Assembly: GCA_027532905.1 (NCBI GenBank)
Contig: JAPZUA010000001.1
Coordinates: forward strand, 851,950-915,949
Direction: 5' to 3'
Source: Magnetospirillum sp.
GTDB taxonomy: Bacteria; Pseudomonadota; Alphaproteobacteria; CACIAM-22H2
Length of the DNA: 64,000 nucleotides
Numbering within the stretch: the stretch's first letter is position 1; every line of letters begins with the position of its first letter. This document shows, one piece after another, positions 27,054 through 37,414 of this stretch. The position numbers were made by a program, and so were the translations under genes. The notes beneath the pieces are model-generated. The model made no database searches, was not told the origin of the DNA, and saw nothing but the letters and a program-made list of their open reading frames with translations.

Positions 27054-28040
27054 TCAAAAAATCGTATGCACGACTTTGTCGGGCGGGGTGTGGCCGTCGA
27101 CGAAGCTTTTGATGTTCACGATGACCTTCTCGCCCATCGCGTCGCGGCCCTGGTGCGTGGCCGAGCCGATATGCGGCAGCAGCACGACGTTGTCGAGTTC
27201 GAGCAGGCGCGGATGCACCTGCGATTCGTGCTCGTACACGTCGAGCCCGGCCCCCGCGATCTCGCGCGCGTAAAGCGCACGCGCCAGCGCTTCTTCCTCG
27301 ATCACCGAGCCGCGCGCCGTGTTGACCACGATCGCGCGCGGCTTGAGCAAGCGCAGGCGACGCGCCGACAGCAGATGGTACGTGGCCGGCGTGTGCGGGC
27401 AATTGACCGACAGCACGTCGATATGGCCCAGCATCTGGTCGAGGCTTTCCCAATATGTCGCCTCGACCTCGCTCTCGACGGCCGCGTCGATGCGGCGGCG
27501 ATTATGGTAGTGGATCGACATGCCGAAAGCGCGCGCGCGCTTTGCGACCGCGAGACCGATGCGCCCCATGCCGACGATGCCGAGGCGCTTGCCGGCCAAG
27601 CGCATGCCGAGCATGGCGGTGGGCGCCCAACCGGTCCAGCGACCGCTGCGCACGAGACGCTCACCCTCGCCGATGCGGCGGGCGACCGCCAGGATCAGCG
27701 CCATCGTCATGTCGGCAGTGTCCTCGGTCAGCACGCCCGGCGTGTTGGTGACCGTGATGCCGCGCGCCTTGGCGGCGTCGAGTGCGATGTGGTTGATGCC
27801 CGTGCCGAACGAAGCGATGAGCTTGAGATCGGCCCCCGCGCCGTTGATCAGCACGGCGTCGAGATTGTCGGTCACGGTCGGGACCAGAATTTCGACCTCC
27901 GCCATCGCGCGCATGAGCTCGGCTTGGCTGAACGGATGGTCGTCGAGATTGAGCCTGCACTCGAACAGTTCCATCATGCGCGTCTCGATCTGGTCGGGCA
28001 GTTTGCGCGTGACGATCACAAGCGGGCGGCGACGGGTCAT
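27054..28040 (-). CDS. D-2-hydroxyacid dehydrogenase (glyoxylate/hydroxypyruvate reductase type)
   Basis: A 328-residue NAD(P)-dependent dehydrogenase. The Rossmann loop is GIVGMGRIGLAVAKRA. The catalytic Arg is in NTARGSVIEEEAL, the Glu in LDVYEHESQVHP, and the His in LLPHIGSATHQGR. The pattern SHNRRR-like YHNRRR after the second strand suggests NADP preference. It is most like glyoxylate/hydroxypyruvate reductases (GyaR/GhrB group), but other 2-oxoacids are possible. Divergent from the SH3-domain gene. Confidence 0.88.
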   Translation of the reverse strand: MTRRRPLVIVTRKLPDQIETRMMELFECRLNLDDHPFSQAELMRAMAEVEILVPTVTDNLDAVLINGAGADLKLIASFGTGINHIALDAAKARGITVTNTPGVLTEDTADMTMALILAVARRIGEGERLVRSGRWTGWAPTAMLGMRLAGKRLGIVGMGRIGLAVAKRARAFGMSIHYHNRRRIDAAVESEVEATYWESLDQMLGHIDVLSVNCPHTPATYHLLSARRLRLLKPRAIVVNTARGSVIEEEALARALYAREIAGAGLDVYEHESQVHPRLLELDNVVLLPHIGSATHQGRDAMGEKVIVNIKSFVDGHTPPDKVVHTIF

Positions 28041-28142
28041 GGTTGGGCGATGTCCGGCTGCGGCTTAACGGGGAGATGCCCTTCGCGTAGCAGCCCATCC
28101 CCCCCTCTGTCCAGAACCGCCGGATCCACTATAATGGCGCCC

Positions 28143-28628
28143 ATGATTCGCTTGCTCACCACGCTGCTGCTTCTCCCGGTTTTTGCCGCCCCGCTGGCGG
28201 CACAAGCCCAGCGCGAAAACCTGCCTGTACCCCGCTTCGTGTCGCTGCGCTCGGAAGAGGTCAATCTGCGCACCGGCCCCGGCGTACGCTATCCGGTCGA
28301 ATGGGTGTTCGTGCGCCGCCAGATGCCGGTCGAGATCCTGCAGGAATTCGAGACGTGGCGGCGCATCCGCGACCGCGACGGCACCGAAGGCTGGGTGCAT
28401 CAAAGCATGCTCACGGGCCGCCGCTCGGCCGTCGTCGAAGGCGAGATGCGCAATCTGCGCCGCCGCCCGGAAACGGACGCGCCCGTGGTGGCGCGCGTCG
28501 AGCCCGGCGTGATCGCGGCCATTCTCGAATGCCGCGACGCGTGGTGCCGGCTCGAGACGGCGGGTTTCCGCGGCTGGGTCCAACGCGGCGAGATTTGGGG
28601 CGTCTATCCGAACGAGGCGATAAAATGA
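28143..28628 (+). CDS. Exported SH3-domain protein (two bacterial SH3 repeats)
   Basis: A 161-residue protein with a signal peptide (MIRLLTTLLLLPVFAAPLAAQAQ). Two SH3-like repeats are seen: VSLRSEEVNLRTGPGVRYPVEWVF...WVHQSML and MRNLRRRPETDAPVVARVEPG...WVQRGEIWGVYP. This is the PF06347/SH3_4 pattern of alphaproteobacterial periplasmic proteins that probably bind peptidoglycan or peptides. An ATG at 28134 in frame would add three residues, and overlaps a TATAAT-like box at 28130-28135. Its stop codon overlaps the next gene by 4 nt, so the pair is co-translated. Confidence 0.85.
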   Translation: MIRLLTTLLLLPVFAAPLAAQAQRENLPVPRFVSLRSEEVNLRTGPGVRYPVEWVFVRRQMPVEILQEFETWRRIRDRDGTEGWVHQSMLTGRRSAVVEGEMRNLRRRPETDAPVVARVEPGVIAAILECRDAWCRLETAGFRGWVQRGEIWGVYPNEAIK

Positions 28629-29137
28629 GCGACCAAACGGTTTACGTCGAACCTGGCGACATCGTCGCCGTGCGGCGTGCGGCCTATTGGCATGTCGGCA
28701 TTGCCGACGGACGCGGCCACGCGATCAGCCGCCTGCCGCACCAGGGTGTGGTGCGCCTTCCGCTCGAGACCTTCGCCAAAGGCCGCGCCCTCTATGTGGT
28801 GCCGATTGACCGGCCGAGCTTTCCGCCCGCCGAGATCGTGGCGCGCGCGCAGGAACGGCTCGGCGAAGCGGGCTACGATTGGCTCGAAAAGAACTGCGAG
28901 CATTTTGTGGGCGAATGCGCGTTCGGCGAAGCGCGCAGCCGCCAAGTGCGGCTCGCCGGTGCCATCGGCACGCTTGCCGGCCTCGCGCTCAATTTCGTCG
29001 GACCGAACTGGATTGCCGCAGGGGCCGTGGGCCTCGTGTCGGCCGCAACCTTTGCGCTCACGGCAAAGCCGCCGCGCGCAGTTGCCGCCGACGACGCGGC
29101 TCTGGGCCACGCCGCCGACGCAAACAGGATCGCTTAA
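28625..29137 (+). CDS. LRAT/NC-domain protein with C-terminal membrane segment
   Basis: A 170-residue protein of the LRAT/NC-domain group, a permuted NlpC/P60-like papain fold. It starts with PGDIVAVRRAAYWHVGIADGRGHAIS (catalytic His in YWHVGI) and has NCEHFVGECAFGEA with the catalytic Cys in the NCEHF signature. A hydrophobic C-terminal region (LAGAIGTLAGLALNFVG...WIAAGAVGLVSAATFAL) could form one or two membrane segments. Eukaryotic LRAT and HRASLS proteins are acyltransferases/phospholipases; the bacterial function is poorly known. It is coupled by ATGA to an exported SH3-domain gene and converges with DUF3501. Confidence 0.8.
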   Translation: MSDQTVYVEPGDIVAVRRAAYWHVGIADGRGHAISRLPHQGVVRLPLETFAKGRALYVVPIDRPSFPPAEIVARAQERLGEAGYDWLEKNCEHFVGECAFGEARSRQVRLAGAIGTLAGLALNFVGPNWIAAGAVGLVSAATFALTAKPPRAVAADDAALGHAADANRIA

Positions 29138-29733
29138 GCCGAGAAATCCTCGGCCAGAGCCGCGCGCACGTCTTCGCCGAGCACGGCCATGTGGCCGTAA
29201 TTCGGATGGTCGATGCCGAGCAGCACGCGCGCACCCGGCTTGCAAAACGCCGCGATCGAAGCTGTGTCGAACGCAAAGCGCAGGAAATGCACGGACGAGG
29301 TCTTGCCGTCGTCCTTGGTGCGCTCGACGTCGGTTTCTCCTGCGGCGGCAATGCGCTTGCCGCCCACTTCGAACGCGATGTGGCGCTCGATATGGCCGAG
29401 CTTGTTGAGCGTGGCCGCACGGCGCACCGCATCGTCGATTTCGATCATCATCGTGGCGACGAGTTCGGCACCCTGCGGGATCAGCGGGTTGAACGCGGCA
29501 AGCTCGTCGGCGATCTGCGCTTCGCCGCCCTTTTCGATGAACAGCATCTCGTGCACCTGATGCCACATCGTCTGGTAATTCTCGAAATAGAAGGTGGCGT
29601 CGGGGCCGACGGAAACACGACGCAGGCGCTTGGCCGCGACCACGCTTTCGCGCAACGCCTTGCGCTCAAGCGCATAGGCTTCGATAGGCAGAATGTCGGC
29701 GCGCGAGATTTCGCGCTTCACGGCGAGAGCCAT
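29134..29733 (-). CDS. DUF3501 protein
   Basis: A 199-residue cytoplasmic protein (no signal peptide) starting MALAVKREISRADILPIEAY and containing VGPDATFYFENYQTMWHQVHEMLFIEKGGEAQIADELAAFNPLIP. The ATG at 29733 has GGAG upstream. This is the DUF3501 family, which is usually found next to rubrerythrin and a Fe-S/CCG-domain protein, as it is here. The conserved role is not known; the group is linked to oxidative stress by context. Stop codon overlaps the LRAT gene stop (convergent, 4 nt). Confidence 0.85.
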   Translation of the reverse strand: MALAVKREISRADILPIEAYALERKALRESVVAAKRLRRVSVGPDATFYFENYQTMWHQVHEMLFIEKGGEAQIADELAAFNPLIPQGAELVATMMIEIDDAVRRAATLNKLGHIERHIAFEVGGKRIAAAGETDVERTKDDGKTSSVHFLRFAFDTASIAAFCKPGARVLLGIDHPNYGHMAVLGEDVRAALAEDFSA

Positions 29734-29746
29734 AATCGTCACTCCT

Positions 29747-31111
29747 TCAATTCGAGCCCGTGGGGGATACGAGCCCGTAGGCTTTGGCAAAAAGTTCGAT
29801 GGGATGCAGCGAATGGTCGATCTGCGGCTTGTCCGCCATGTCGAGCCGCTCCAGCCCTTGCACCAAATGCTCGCCCGCAAGCGGGCATTCGGAAGAGAGA
29901 TAGGTCTTTTTGTTGGCGGCGACAGCCTTGATCGCGGGTTTTCCGACTTTAAGAGCCGTCTCGAAATTGTTTTTCATGACCCCCCACGAGCCGCCGTGGC
30001 CCGAGCAGCGCTCGATGATGGCCACGCTCACTTTGGGGATCAGGCGCAGCATTTCGGCGGCCTTCGGGCCCATATTCTGGGCGCGTGCATGGCAGGCGAA
30101 ATGCATCGATACGCCGCCGTCGAGCTCGCTCAAGCCCGGTGCAAGCCCGTGCTTCTTGTGGATGTCGACGACGTATTCGGACGCGTCGAACGTCGCCTTG
30201 GCGAGCTTGGCCACGAACGGATCGTCGGGCAGAATCAGCGGCCATTCGAATTTGAGCATGAGCGCGCACGACGGGATCAACGCAACGATGTCGTAGCCCT
30301 CGTCGATCAGCGGGCTCAATTCGCGCGCCACGAGGGCCGCATTCGCCGCGACCTTGTCGATCTCGCCATGCTCAAGCTGCGGCATGCCGCAGCATTTGGG
30401 ATACACGACCTTGCTGTCGACGCCGTTTTTGGCCAGCACGGCGCGCATCGCCATGCCGATATTCGGGTTGTTGTAGTTCACGAAGCACGTCGCGTAGAGC
30501 GCTGCCTTGCGTTTGCCGAAGGCGGGGGCCTCGGGGTTCGGCACGAGTGTTTCGCGCTTGGCACGCACTTCGAACGTCGCCCCGTGGAATTTCGGCAAGG
30601 CCGCTTCGCGATCCACGCCCGCGACGTTTTCGAGGAGTGCACGCGTCGTTGTGTTCTTGGTGTCGGTCGCCCAATTGGCAACGCCCGACACGAGGCCGGC
30701 CAAGCGGCCGTTGCGGTCGGTCTTGGTGAGTTCCTTCTCCGCGAACGGCACCTTGCCCTTTTTGGCTTCGATGGCGCGGTAGCGCAGCATCAGATGCGGG
30801 AAATCGAGATTGAATTCGTGCGGCGGCACGTAGGGGCATTTGGTGAGGAAGCACATGTCGCACAGCGTGCATGCGTCCACGACGCCCTTGAATTCGCTCG
30901 ACGGCACTTCTTCGAGCACTTCGCCCGGTGTGGCATCGACAAGGTCGAACAGCTTGGGGAACGAGTCGCACAGATTGAAGCAGCGCCGGCAGCCGTGGCA
31001 GATGTCGAACACGCGGCGCAATTCGGCGTCGAGCTTTTCTTCGTTCCAGAAATCCGGATTGGTCCAGTCGAGCTTGTGCCTTGTCGGCGCTTCGAGACTG
31101 CCTTCGCGCAT
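29747..31111 (-). CDS. Fe-S oxidoreductase with CCG domains (heterodisulfide reductase-like)
   Basis: A 454-residue cytoplasmic Fe-S protein. Two 4Fe-4S motifs stand near the N-terminus: CHGCRRCFNLC and CTLCDMCFLTKCP. Two CCG-type domains follow, with CCGMPQLEHGE and HFACHARAQNMGPKAAEML...CSGHGGSWG. This is the GlpC/HdrB-like layout used to move electrons between thiols or quinones and a partner. The ATG at 31111 is preferred (AGGGAAG upstream); an in-frame start at 31168 would add 19 residues. It lies between rubrerythrin and DUF3501 on one strand, suggesting it supplies electrons to rubrerythrin. Confidence 0.88.
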   Translation of the reverse strand: MREGSLEAPTRHKLDWTNPDFWNEEKLDAELRRVFDICHGCRRCFNLCDSFPKLFDLVDATPGEVLEEVPSSEFKGVVDACTLCDMCFLTKCPYVPPHEFNLDFPHLMLRYRAIEAKKGKVPFAEKELTKTDRNGRLAGLVSGVANWATDTKNTTTRALLENVAGVDREAALPKFHGATFEVRAKRETLVPNPEAPAFGKRKAALYATCFVNYNNPNIGMAMRAVLAKNGVDSKVVYPKCCGMPQLEHGEIDKVAANAALVARELSPLIDEGYDIVALIPSCALMLKFEWPLILPDDPFVAKLAKATFDASEYVVDIHKKHGLAPGLSELDGGVSMHFACHARAQNMGPKAAEMLRLIPKVSVAIIERCSGHGGSWGVMKNNFETALKVGKPAIKAVAANKKTYLSSECPLAGEHLVQGLERLDMADKPQIDHSLHPIELFAKAYGLVSPTGSN

Positions 31112-31148
31112 GGAACGGACTTCCCTGTGAGATATCGGAATAAAGAAA

Positions 31149-31193
31149 CGGCCCCCTCGCGGCGGCACGAAGAAGCGCCGCCGGAGGGAGCCG
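31149..31193 (-). terminator. Terminator-like hairpin after rubrerythrin
   Basis: Imperfect GC-rich stem (CGGCcCCCTC at 31149-31158 pairing with its near complement at about 31183-31193), then TTTCTTTATT on the minus strand. It may partly terminate or attenuate transcription between rubrerythrin and the Fe-S gene. Confidence 0.5.
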
Positions 31194-31202
31194 CTTGGGG
31201 TC

Positions 31203-31631
31203 TTAGGCCGAAGCCTTCATCGCTTCGAGCGTCTTGGAGAACTTGCCGGCATGCGACTTCTCGGCCTTGGCCAAGGTCTCGAACCAGTCAGCAATTTCGT
31301 CGAAGCCTTCTTCGCGCGCAGCCTTCGCCATGCCCGGATACATGTCGGTGTATTCGTGCGTTTCGCCGGCGATCGAAGCCTTCAGGTTCTGCTCGGTCGT
31401 GCCGATCGGCTCGCCCGTGGCCGGGTCGCCGACTTCCTCGAGGAACTCGAGGTGGCCGTGCGCGTGGCCCGTTTCGCCTTCGGCCGTCGAGCGGAACACG
31501 GCGGCGACGTCATTGTAGCCTTCAACGTCGGCCTTTTGCGCGAAATAGAGATAGCGGCGATTGGCCTGGCTTTCGCCGGCAAAGGCTTCCTTCAGATGCT
31601 TTTCGGTCTTGGTCCCTTTGAGTGCGGGCAT
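31203..31631 (-). CDS. Rubrerythrin-type diiron protein
   Basis: A 142-residue ferritin-like diiron protein. Four metal-binding segments are visible: [36 protein letters not shown] and [12 protein letters not shown]. There is no C-terminal rubredoxin domain, so it needs an external electron donor, perhaps the Fe-S protein next to it. Rubrerythrins reduce hydrogen peroxide to water. The ribosome site is GAGGGAG. It is preceded by a promoter with an Irr-box-like palindrome at 31749-31761, so expression should respond to haem/iron. Confidence 0.93.
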   Translation of the reverse strand: MPALKGTKTEKHLKEAFAGESQANRRYLYFAQKADVEGYNDVAAVFRSTAEGETGHAHGHLEFLEEVGDPATGEPIGTTEQNLKASIAGETHEYTDMYPGMAKAAREEGFDEIADWFETLAKAEKSHAGKFSKTLEAMKASA

Positions 31632-31714
31632 GGGCAGGCTCCCTCTGGCGCAAATAAAAAACGGCGGGGCGTCAAAGCACCCCGAAAGCGGGCCGACGGA
31701 CCCGCTCGGCGTCT

Positions 31715-31743
31715 TATATGGACCTGGGAGGGTGCTTCGTCAA
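31715..31743 (-). promoter_or_regulatory. Rubrerythrin operon promoter
   Basis: On the minus strand: -35 TTGACG (31743-31738), 17-nt spacer, -10 CATATA (31720-31715). It is practically the same as the katG promoter at 34564-34592, and shares flanking bases (CTATTGACGA). Confidence 0.85.
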
Positions 31744-31748
31744 TAGCC

Positions 31749-31761
31749 TGGAATCGTTCCA
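31749..31761. promoter_or_regulatory. Irr-box-like palindrome at rubrerythrin promoter
   Basis: TGGAATCGTTCCA, 5-bp arms around a 3-nt centre, placed 5 nt upstream of the -35. It occupies the same position as the perfect Irr-box at the katG promoter. It is a weaker form of the ICE consensus. Confidence 0.65.
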
Positions 31762-31792
31762 AATTTATTTTGAACGATTTGTTATGTTTTGG

Positions 31793-32221
31793 CTATTTCC
31801 GCTCGGATTCGAGGCGAATAACGACCTCGACGCGCGCCACTTTGGTGCCCATCGGGGCCGGCGGCAGGTCGGAAACCGATACTGCATCGACCGGGATGTC
31901 CTGCAGGCGGCGTTCTTCTTCGAAATAGAAATGGTGGTGCGGCCCGATATTGGTGTCGAAATAAGAAATACCAGGGGCGATCACCACTTCGCGCAGCAAA
32001 CCGCTTTGCGTGAATTGGTTCAATGCGTTGTAGACGGTGGCGAGCGACACCGACAGGCCGATTTTTTTGGCTTCGCGCGCCAGATCGTCGGCACTCAAAT
32101 GGCGATTGCCGCCCGCACGCAGCAAATGCAGGAGCTGCACGCGCTGGCGCGTGGGGCGCAAGCCAGCTTCTTTGAGGGCGTCGACCGCCAGGGTGAATGT
32201 CCGATCGCGAGTCATAATCAT
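31793..32221 (-). CDS. irr: Fur-family regulator, Irr type
   Basis: A 142-residue Fur-family regulator. The N-terminal winged helix holds GLRPTRQRVQLLHLL and LSVSLATVYNALNQFTQSGLLREV. The dimerisation domain has SYFDTNIGPHHHFYFEEERRLQDIPVDAV; the HHH triad and SYFDTN context are typical of alphaproteobacterial Irr, which uses haem and is degraded or inactivated with iron. It lacks the Cys pairs of Fur/PerR structural zinc sites. It follows katG across a hairpin, and probably controls the two Irr-box promoters in this window. The alternative name PerR is less likely. Start may be ATG 32215. Confidence 0.82.
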   Translation of the reverse strand: MIMTRDRTFTLAVDALKEAGLRPTRQRVQLLHLLRAGGNRHLSADDLAREAKKIGLSVSLATVYNALNQFTQSGLLREVVIAPGISYFDTNIGPHHHFYFEEERRLQDIPVDAVSVSDLPPAPMGTKVARVEVVIRLESERK

Positions 32222-32278
32222 TTAAATAGGGCAAACCCTTGCGAAAGGGAAGAGGCGGTATCGAGAAACCTAAATCCC

Positions 32279-32307
32279 GCCCGTGCGGTCGGGAAAACCG
32301 CACGGGC
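32279..32307 (-). terminator. Hairpin between katG and irr
   Basis: An 11-bp perfect stem (GCCCGTGCGGT at 32279-32289 with ACCGCACGGGC at 32297-32307) and 7-nt loop, 11 nt after the katG stop codon. On the minus strand the following bases are GGGATTTAGGTTT, a weak U tract. It may end katG transcription partly and lower irr expression. Confidence 0.6.
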
Positions 32308-32317
32308 AGGACCGGCC

Positions 32318-34592
<2,275 letters not shown>

Positions 34593-34615
34593 TAGTTTAG
34601 AATTATTCTAAACTA
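34593..34615. promoter_or_regulatory. Irr-box (ICE-like) at katG promoter
   Basis: A perfect 23-nt palindrome with a 1-nt centre (34604); core TTTAGAATTATTCTAAA. It starts directly upstream of the -35. The core matches the alphaproteobacterial iron control element bound by Irr, and the irr gene is downstream of katG. Confidence 0.8.
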
Positions 34616-34782
34616 AAATTCAGATAACTGAAATATTTCGAAAAGTTCTCAAAATTTTGCAGAAGTTTGCATGCGTCGACACGGCAAACGCAACCAAACG
34701 CCCGAACGACACGGTCCGGCGTCCTAAAAACTAAAGTTGAATATGTTCCGATATTGTCAGCGATGCCGTGGGACAAACGGGG

Positions 34783-35802
34783 TCAGCCCGGCACGCCCTT
34801 CGTGGTCGAGTATTCGAAATGCAGCACCTCGCCCGGATGCACGAGCTTGTGTGCGGCATGCGCGGCCATGGCGGCTTCGGCAAAGCCTTGCAGGATGAGC
34901 TTGAGCTTGCCCGGATAGTCTGCGATGTCGCCGATCGCGAAAATGCCGGGCACGGACGTGGCGAGCGTGGCCGCTTCGACCGCGATGTTGCCCTTGTGCA
35001 AGGCGAGGCCCCAGCCCGCGATGGGACCGAGATTCATCGCAAGACCAAAGAAAGCGAGCAGCGCATCGGCCTCGAGCTTGCGGATATTGCCGTCGAGATC
35101 CTTGAGCACCACATGCGTAAGCGCCCCCGGCTCGCCTTCCAGCCCTTCGAGCTGGTAGGGCGTGACAAGATCGATTTTTCCGGCTTTGGCGAGATCCATG
35201 ACTTTGGCGACCGTGTCGGGCGCACCGCGGAATTTGTCGCGGCGGTGGATCACCATCACGCGCGCGGCGACGTCGGCCAAAGACAGCGTCCAGTCCAAAG
35301 CGGAATCGCCGCCGCCGGCGATGGCGACGCGCTTGCCGCGGAAATCCTCGCGCCGCTGCACGAAATAATGCACGCCCTTGTTCTCGAAATCGTCGATGCG
35401 GGCGAGCGGCGGCTTGTTGGGACCGAAGGCACCCACGCCCGCCGCTAGGATCACAGCCTTGGCGCGGATCTTGGTACCCTTGGCGGTTTCGAGATCGAGC
35501 CAGCCATCCTCGCCGCGCACCAATTTCTCCACGCGCTGGCCCAGATGGTAGACCGGGTTGAACGGGGCCGCCTGGGCCTGCAGATTTTCGATGAGCTCGA
35601 GCGCCCCCACTTTGGGATAGCCGGGAATGTCGTAGATCGGCTTCTCGGGATAAAGCGCCGCACACTGGCCGCCCGCCATGTCGAGCGCGTCGACCACATG
35701 CGTCTTCATCTTGAGCATGCCGCATTCGAAGACGGCAAACAGCCCCACGGGGCCTGCACCGATAATCGCAACGTCGGTCGTGTGGATCGGCTGTTCGGAC
35801 AT
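34783..35802 (-). CDS. Thioredoxin-reductase-like ferredoxin-NADP reductase
   Basis: A 339-residue flavoprotein. The FAD motif is DVAIIGAGPVGLFAVFECG, the NAD(P) motif AIAGGGDSALDWTL with RRDKFRGAP, and the C-terminal FAD motif IFAIGDIADYPG. It has no CxxC redox site, so it is not a thioredoxin reductase; the family (type 2 ferredoxin-NADP reductases) moves electrons between NADPH and ferredoxin or flavodoxin. It is located upstream of katG's promoter on the same strand, with about 180 nt between; a role in redox stress is possible but not proven by sequence. Confidence 0.88.
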   Translation of the reverse strand: MSEQPIHTTDVAIIGAGPVGLFAVFECGMLKMKTHVVDALDMAGGQCAALYPEKPIYDIPGYPKVGALELIENLQAQAAPFNPVYHLGQRVEKLVRGEDGWLDLETAKGTKIRAKAVILAAGVGAFGPNKPPLARIDDFENKGVHYFVQRREDFRGKRVAIAGGGDSALDWTLSLADVAARVMVIHRRDKFRGAPDTVAKVMDLAKAGKIDLVTPYQLEGLEGEPGALTHVVLKDLDGNIRKLEADALLAFFGLAMNLGPIAGWGLALHKGNIAVEAATLATSVPGIFAIGDIADYPGKLKLILQGFAEAAMAAHAAHKLVHPGEVLHFEYSTTKGVPG

Positions 35803-35937
35803 GGGGGATGGGCTTTCATCAAGGAGACAAGACGGCAACATTGATAGCGTGCGGCCCGCCGATTTCAATGAGTTTTGCCGGGGAATTCGCCGGGCTCCGG
35901 CTTCCCAAGCCTTGGCGGCACGCGCTAGAAAGGGGCG

Positions 35938-36414
35938 ATGGAAACGCAAGGTGCGAGTCGCGCAACGACGCTCGAAAATCCAGCCGCGACCGCTGCCCTG
36001 GCGGCGCAGTTGGCAGGACTCGCGCGCGTGGGCGATGTGCTCGCTTTGTGGGGCGATCTCGGCATGGGCAAGACCGCCTTTGCGCGTGCTTTCATCGCGG
36101 CACGCGCCGGCGAAGCGCTCGTCGTACCCAGCCCCACTTTCACGCTGCTGCAGACCTACGATCTGCCGAACGGGCCTGTCTGGCATTTCGATCTCTACCG
36201 GCTGGCGAGCCCCGACGATGTGTGGGAACTCGGCTGGGAGCAGGGGCTCAGCGAGGCGATTTTGCTCGTCGAATGGCCGCAGCGCCTGGGCGATTTTCTG
36301 CCCGCCGACAGGCTCGACGTTTCGTTCGCGCAAGGCGACGGGCCGGAGCAGCGCCTTGTGCGGCTCGCTGCGTCGGGTGCTTGGGAAACGCGCCTGGATG
36401 CTTGCCATGTTTGA
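35938..36414 (+). CDS. tsaE: tRNA threonylcarbamoyladenosine ATPase TsaE
   Basis: A 158-residue P-loop ATPase that helps TsaB-TsaD install t6A37 on tRNAs that read ANN codons. Walker A is GDLGMGKTAF, followed by PSPTFTLLQTYD and WHFDLYRL. The tail ERVEWPQR-like region reads LLVEWPQRLGDFLP. It begins a long operon tsaE-amgK-murU-addB-addA with overlapping ends. tsaB and tsaD are not in this window. Confidence 0.95.
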   Translation: METQGASRATTLENPAATAALAAQLAGLARVGDVLALWGDLGMGKTAFARAFIAARAGEALVVPSPTFTLLQTYDLPNGPVWHFDLYRLASPDDVWELGWEQGLSEAILLVEWPQRLGDFLPADRLDVSFAQGDGPEQRLVRLAASGAWETRLDACHV

Positions 36415-37414
36415 ACCGCGTGCCGCCGCACGGCCGTTTCTCGATGCGCATGGCTGGGCCGGGATAGCACCCGCCCCGCTTGCGGGCGACGCCAGCTTCC
36501 GCCGCTATTTTCGGCTCGCCGACGGCAAGCGCCGCGCCGTGCTGATGGACGCACCCCCGTTGCACGAAGACGTCCGGCCGTTTGTGGCGGTGGGCGAGCA
36601 TCTCGCCGCCCTCGGCTTTTCGGCCCCGCGCATCGAAGCCAAAAATCCGCATGACGGGTTTCTGCTGCTCGAGGATCTCGGCGACGCGACGTTTACCCGC
36701 GTGCTGCGCGAAGGGGCAAACGAAGCCGAGCTCTACGCGCTTGCGGCCGACACGCTGGTCGCACTCCACAAGCACCCGGCCCAGACAAACGTCGACGTGC
36801 CGCCTTACGACGCCGCAACGCTCGACCGCGAGGCGGCCTTGCTGGTCGATTGGTTCCTGCCGGCCTGGACGGGTGCCGCCCCTTCGCCTGCCTTGCGTCG
36901 CGATTATCTCGAATTGTGGCGCAAGCTCTATGCGCTTGCCGACATCGGAACCCCCTGCCTCGTGCTGCGCGACTATCATGTGGACAATCTGGTGCTGCTG
37001 GCCGATCGCCCCGGCATTGCCGCCTGCGGCCTGCTCGATTTCCAGGACGCGCGGCTGGGGAGTTGCGTCTACGATCTGGCGAGCCTCGTCGAAGACGCGC
37101 GCCGCGACGTGTCGCCCGACGTGCGGGCTGCGTGCGTCGCGCGCTATCTGGCGGCGTTCCCGCAAATCGACAAAGCGGCGTTCGACGCAGGCCTTGCCGT
37201 TTTGGGCGCCCAGCGCAGCGCCAAGATCATCGGCATTTTCGTGCGCTTGGCCCTTCGCGACGGCAAGCCGCAATATCTCGGCCACATCGCGCGCGTATGG
37301 CGCCTGCTCGAGGCAAGCTTGACGCACCCGGCGTTGGCCTATCTCGAGCACTGGTTCGCCGCAAACGTGCCGAACGAATGGCGCACCGCCCCCAAGATCG
37401 AGACCGCTGCATGA
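36398..37414 (+). CDS. amgK: Anomeric MurNAc/GlcNAc kinase AmgK-like
   Basis: A 338-residue aminoglycoside-phosphotransferase-fold kinase. Motifs: GDASFRRYFRLADGKR near the start, LLLEDLGDATF, the catalytic LRDYHVDNLVLL and metal-binding LLDFQDARLGSCVYDLASL. The adjacent murU gene and the upstream tsaE identify it as AmgK, which phosphorylates MurNAc and GlcNAc at C1 in the peptidoglycan recycling bypass that lowers fosfomycin sensitivity. It overlaps tsaE; the start at 36398 or 36407 is open. An aminoglycoside resistance role is not expected. Confidence 0.87.
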   Translation: MLAMFEPRAAARPFLDAHGWAGIAPAPLAGDASFRRYFRLADGKRRAVLMDAPPLHEDVRPFVAVGEHLAALGFSAPRIEAKNPHDGFLLLEDLGDATFTRVLREGANEAELYALAADTLVALHKHPAQTNVDVPPYDAATLDREAALLVDWFLPAWTGAAPSPALRRDYLELWRKLYALADIGTPCLVLRDYHVDNLVLLADRPGIAACGLLDFQDARLGSCVYDLASLVEDARRDVSPDVRAACVARYLAAFPQIDKAAFDAGLAVLGAQRSAKIIGIFVRLALRDGKPQYLGHIARVWRLLEASLTHPALAYLEHWFAANVPNEWRTAPKIETAA

